A DNA stretch of 64,000 nt, taken from contig CAYSOF010000005.1 of NCBI GenBank assembly GCA_964432595.1, positions 287,076 to 351,075 of the forward strand. The letters run 5' to 3'. The position numbers and the translations under genes were made by a program. Of the stretch, positions 63,890 through 64,000 are shown piece by piece (position 1 is the stretch's first letter; every line of letters starts with the position of its first letter). Source of the DNA: DASYLJ01 sp964432595. Lineage in GTDB: Bacteria; Desulfobacterota; Binatia; DP-6. Below the pieces are notes generated by a model. That model was given only the letters and a program-made list of their open reading frames with translations, was not told the DNA's origin and made no database searches.

Positions 63890-64000
63890 TCACACCGCGT
63901 CTTCGATGGCGCGGCTGCGGAACGCGACCGGCGCCGGACGTCCCGTGCGGGCCTTGCCCAGCACGCCGAGGAAGTCCTTCAACGCACCGGCATAGCGACG
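63890..64000 (-). CDS. C-terminal end of an unidentified protein
   Basis: 37 codons including the stop, running off the right edge. The visible tail (RRYAGALKDFLGVLGKARTG, then RPAPVAFRSRAIEDAV) has codon usage like the neighbours and ends 28 bases from the lipoprotein stop. Too little to identify. Confidence 0.45.
   Translation of the reverse strand, partial: RRYAGALKDFLGVLGKARTGRPAPVAFRSRAIEDAV

Overview
This is a GC-rich (about 70 percent by eye), gene-dense bacterial chromosome segment with roughly fifty genes, many joined by 1-4 base start/stop overlaps. No rRNA, tRNA, CRISPR array, phage or transposase gene was seen. The gene types point to an uncultivated lineage of the former Deltaproteobacteria or Candidatus Binatota: DUF3556, a TIGR03617-like F420-dependent oxidoreductase, wax ester synthase/DGAT, multihaem cytochromes, and secreted proteins with long Thr-rich linkers. 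This placement is inference from gene content, not from a phylogenetic marker.

Layout. 1-3484 (+): the end of a PEP-synthase/PPDK-like gene and a tandem pair of secreted L,D-transpeptidase-like proteins. 3488-8055 (-): two nucleotide-transporter-like membrane proteins, one fused to HEAT repeats and a cyclic-nucleotide-binding domain. 8254-13552: secreted propeller, HD-domain protein, DUF4184 membrane protein, and a gamma-glutamyltransferase plus SDR pair. 13627-17362 (+): shrunken GST remnant, FAD oxidoreductase, DUF3556 membrane protein, and a small orphan. 17381-24874 (-): GCS2 ligase, biotin-carboxylase-like ATP-grasp pseudoenzyme, Crp/Fnr regulator, serine hydrolase, alpha-glucan phosphorylase and a 77-residue protein.

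25253-33932 (+) is the centrepiece. An AraC regulator is followed by a NapC-like membrane cytochrome, a 59-residue membrane protein, a monohaem cytochrome c, an OmcA/MtrC-like decahaem protein, a dodecahaem protein, a lipidated DmsE/MtrA-like decahaem protein and an outer-membrane barrel. Together they could form a full inner-membrane-to-cell-surface electron conduit with 37 haem sites (36 CXXCH plus one CXXXCH). Convergent to it lie a DHODH-like gene and pyruvate:ferredoxin oxidoreductase (33942-38494), a plausible source of low-potential electrons.

38694-48116: FAD amine oxidase-like protein, a 160-bp fold-back element of IS630-MITE type sitting exactly on the shared stop codons of two convergent genes, radical SAM protein, DksA-like protein, a WS/DGAT fused to CBS domains, secreted beta-helix protein, serine hydrolase and F420-dependent oxidoreductase. 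48126-58498: two secreted proteins, a hybrid histidine kinase, a three-domain glycosyltransferase and a DUF1796 protein. A 33-34 nt non-coding element occurs about 100-120 nt upstream of both the secreted-protein gene at 50009 and the kinase gene. 58561-64000: RibD-like reductase, MsrB and MsrA, CHRD protein, a membrane-tethered flavoprotein, a lipoprotein and the end of one more gene.
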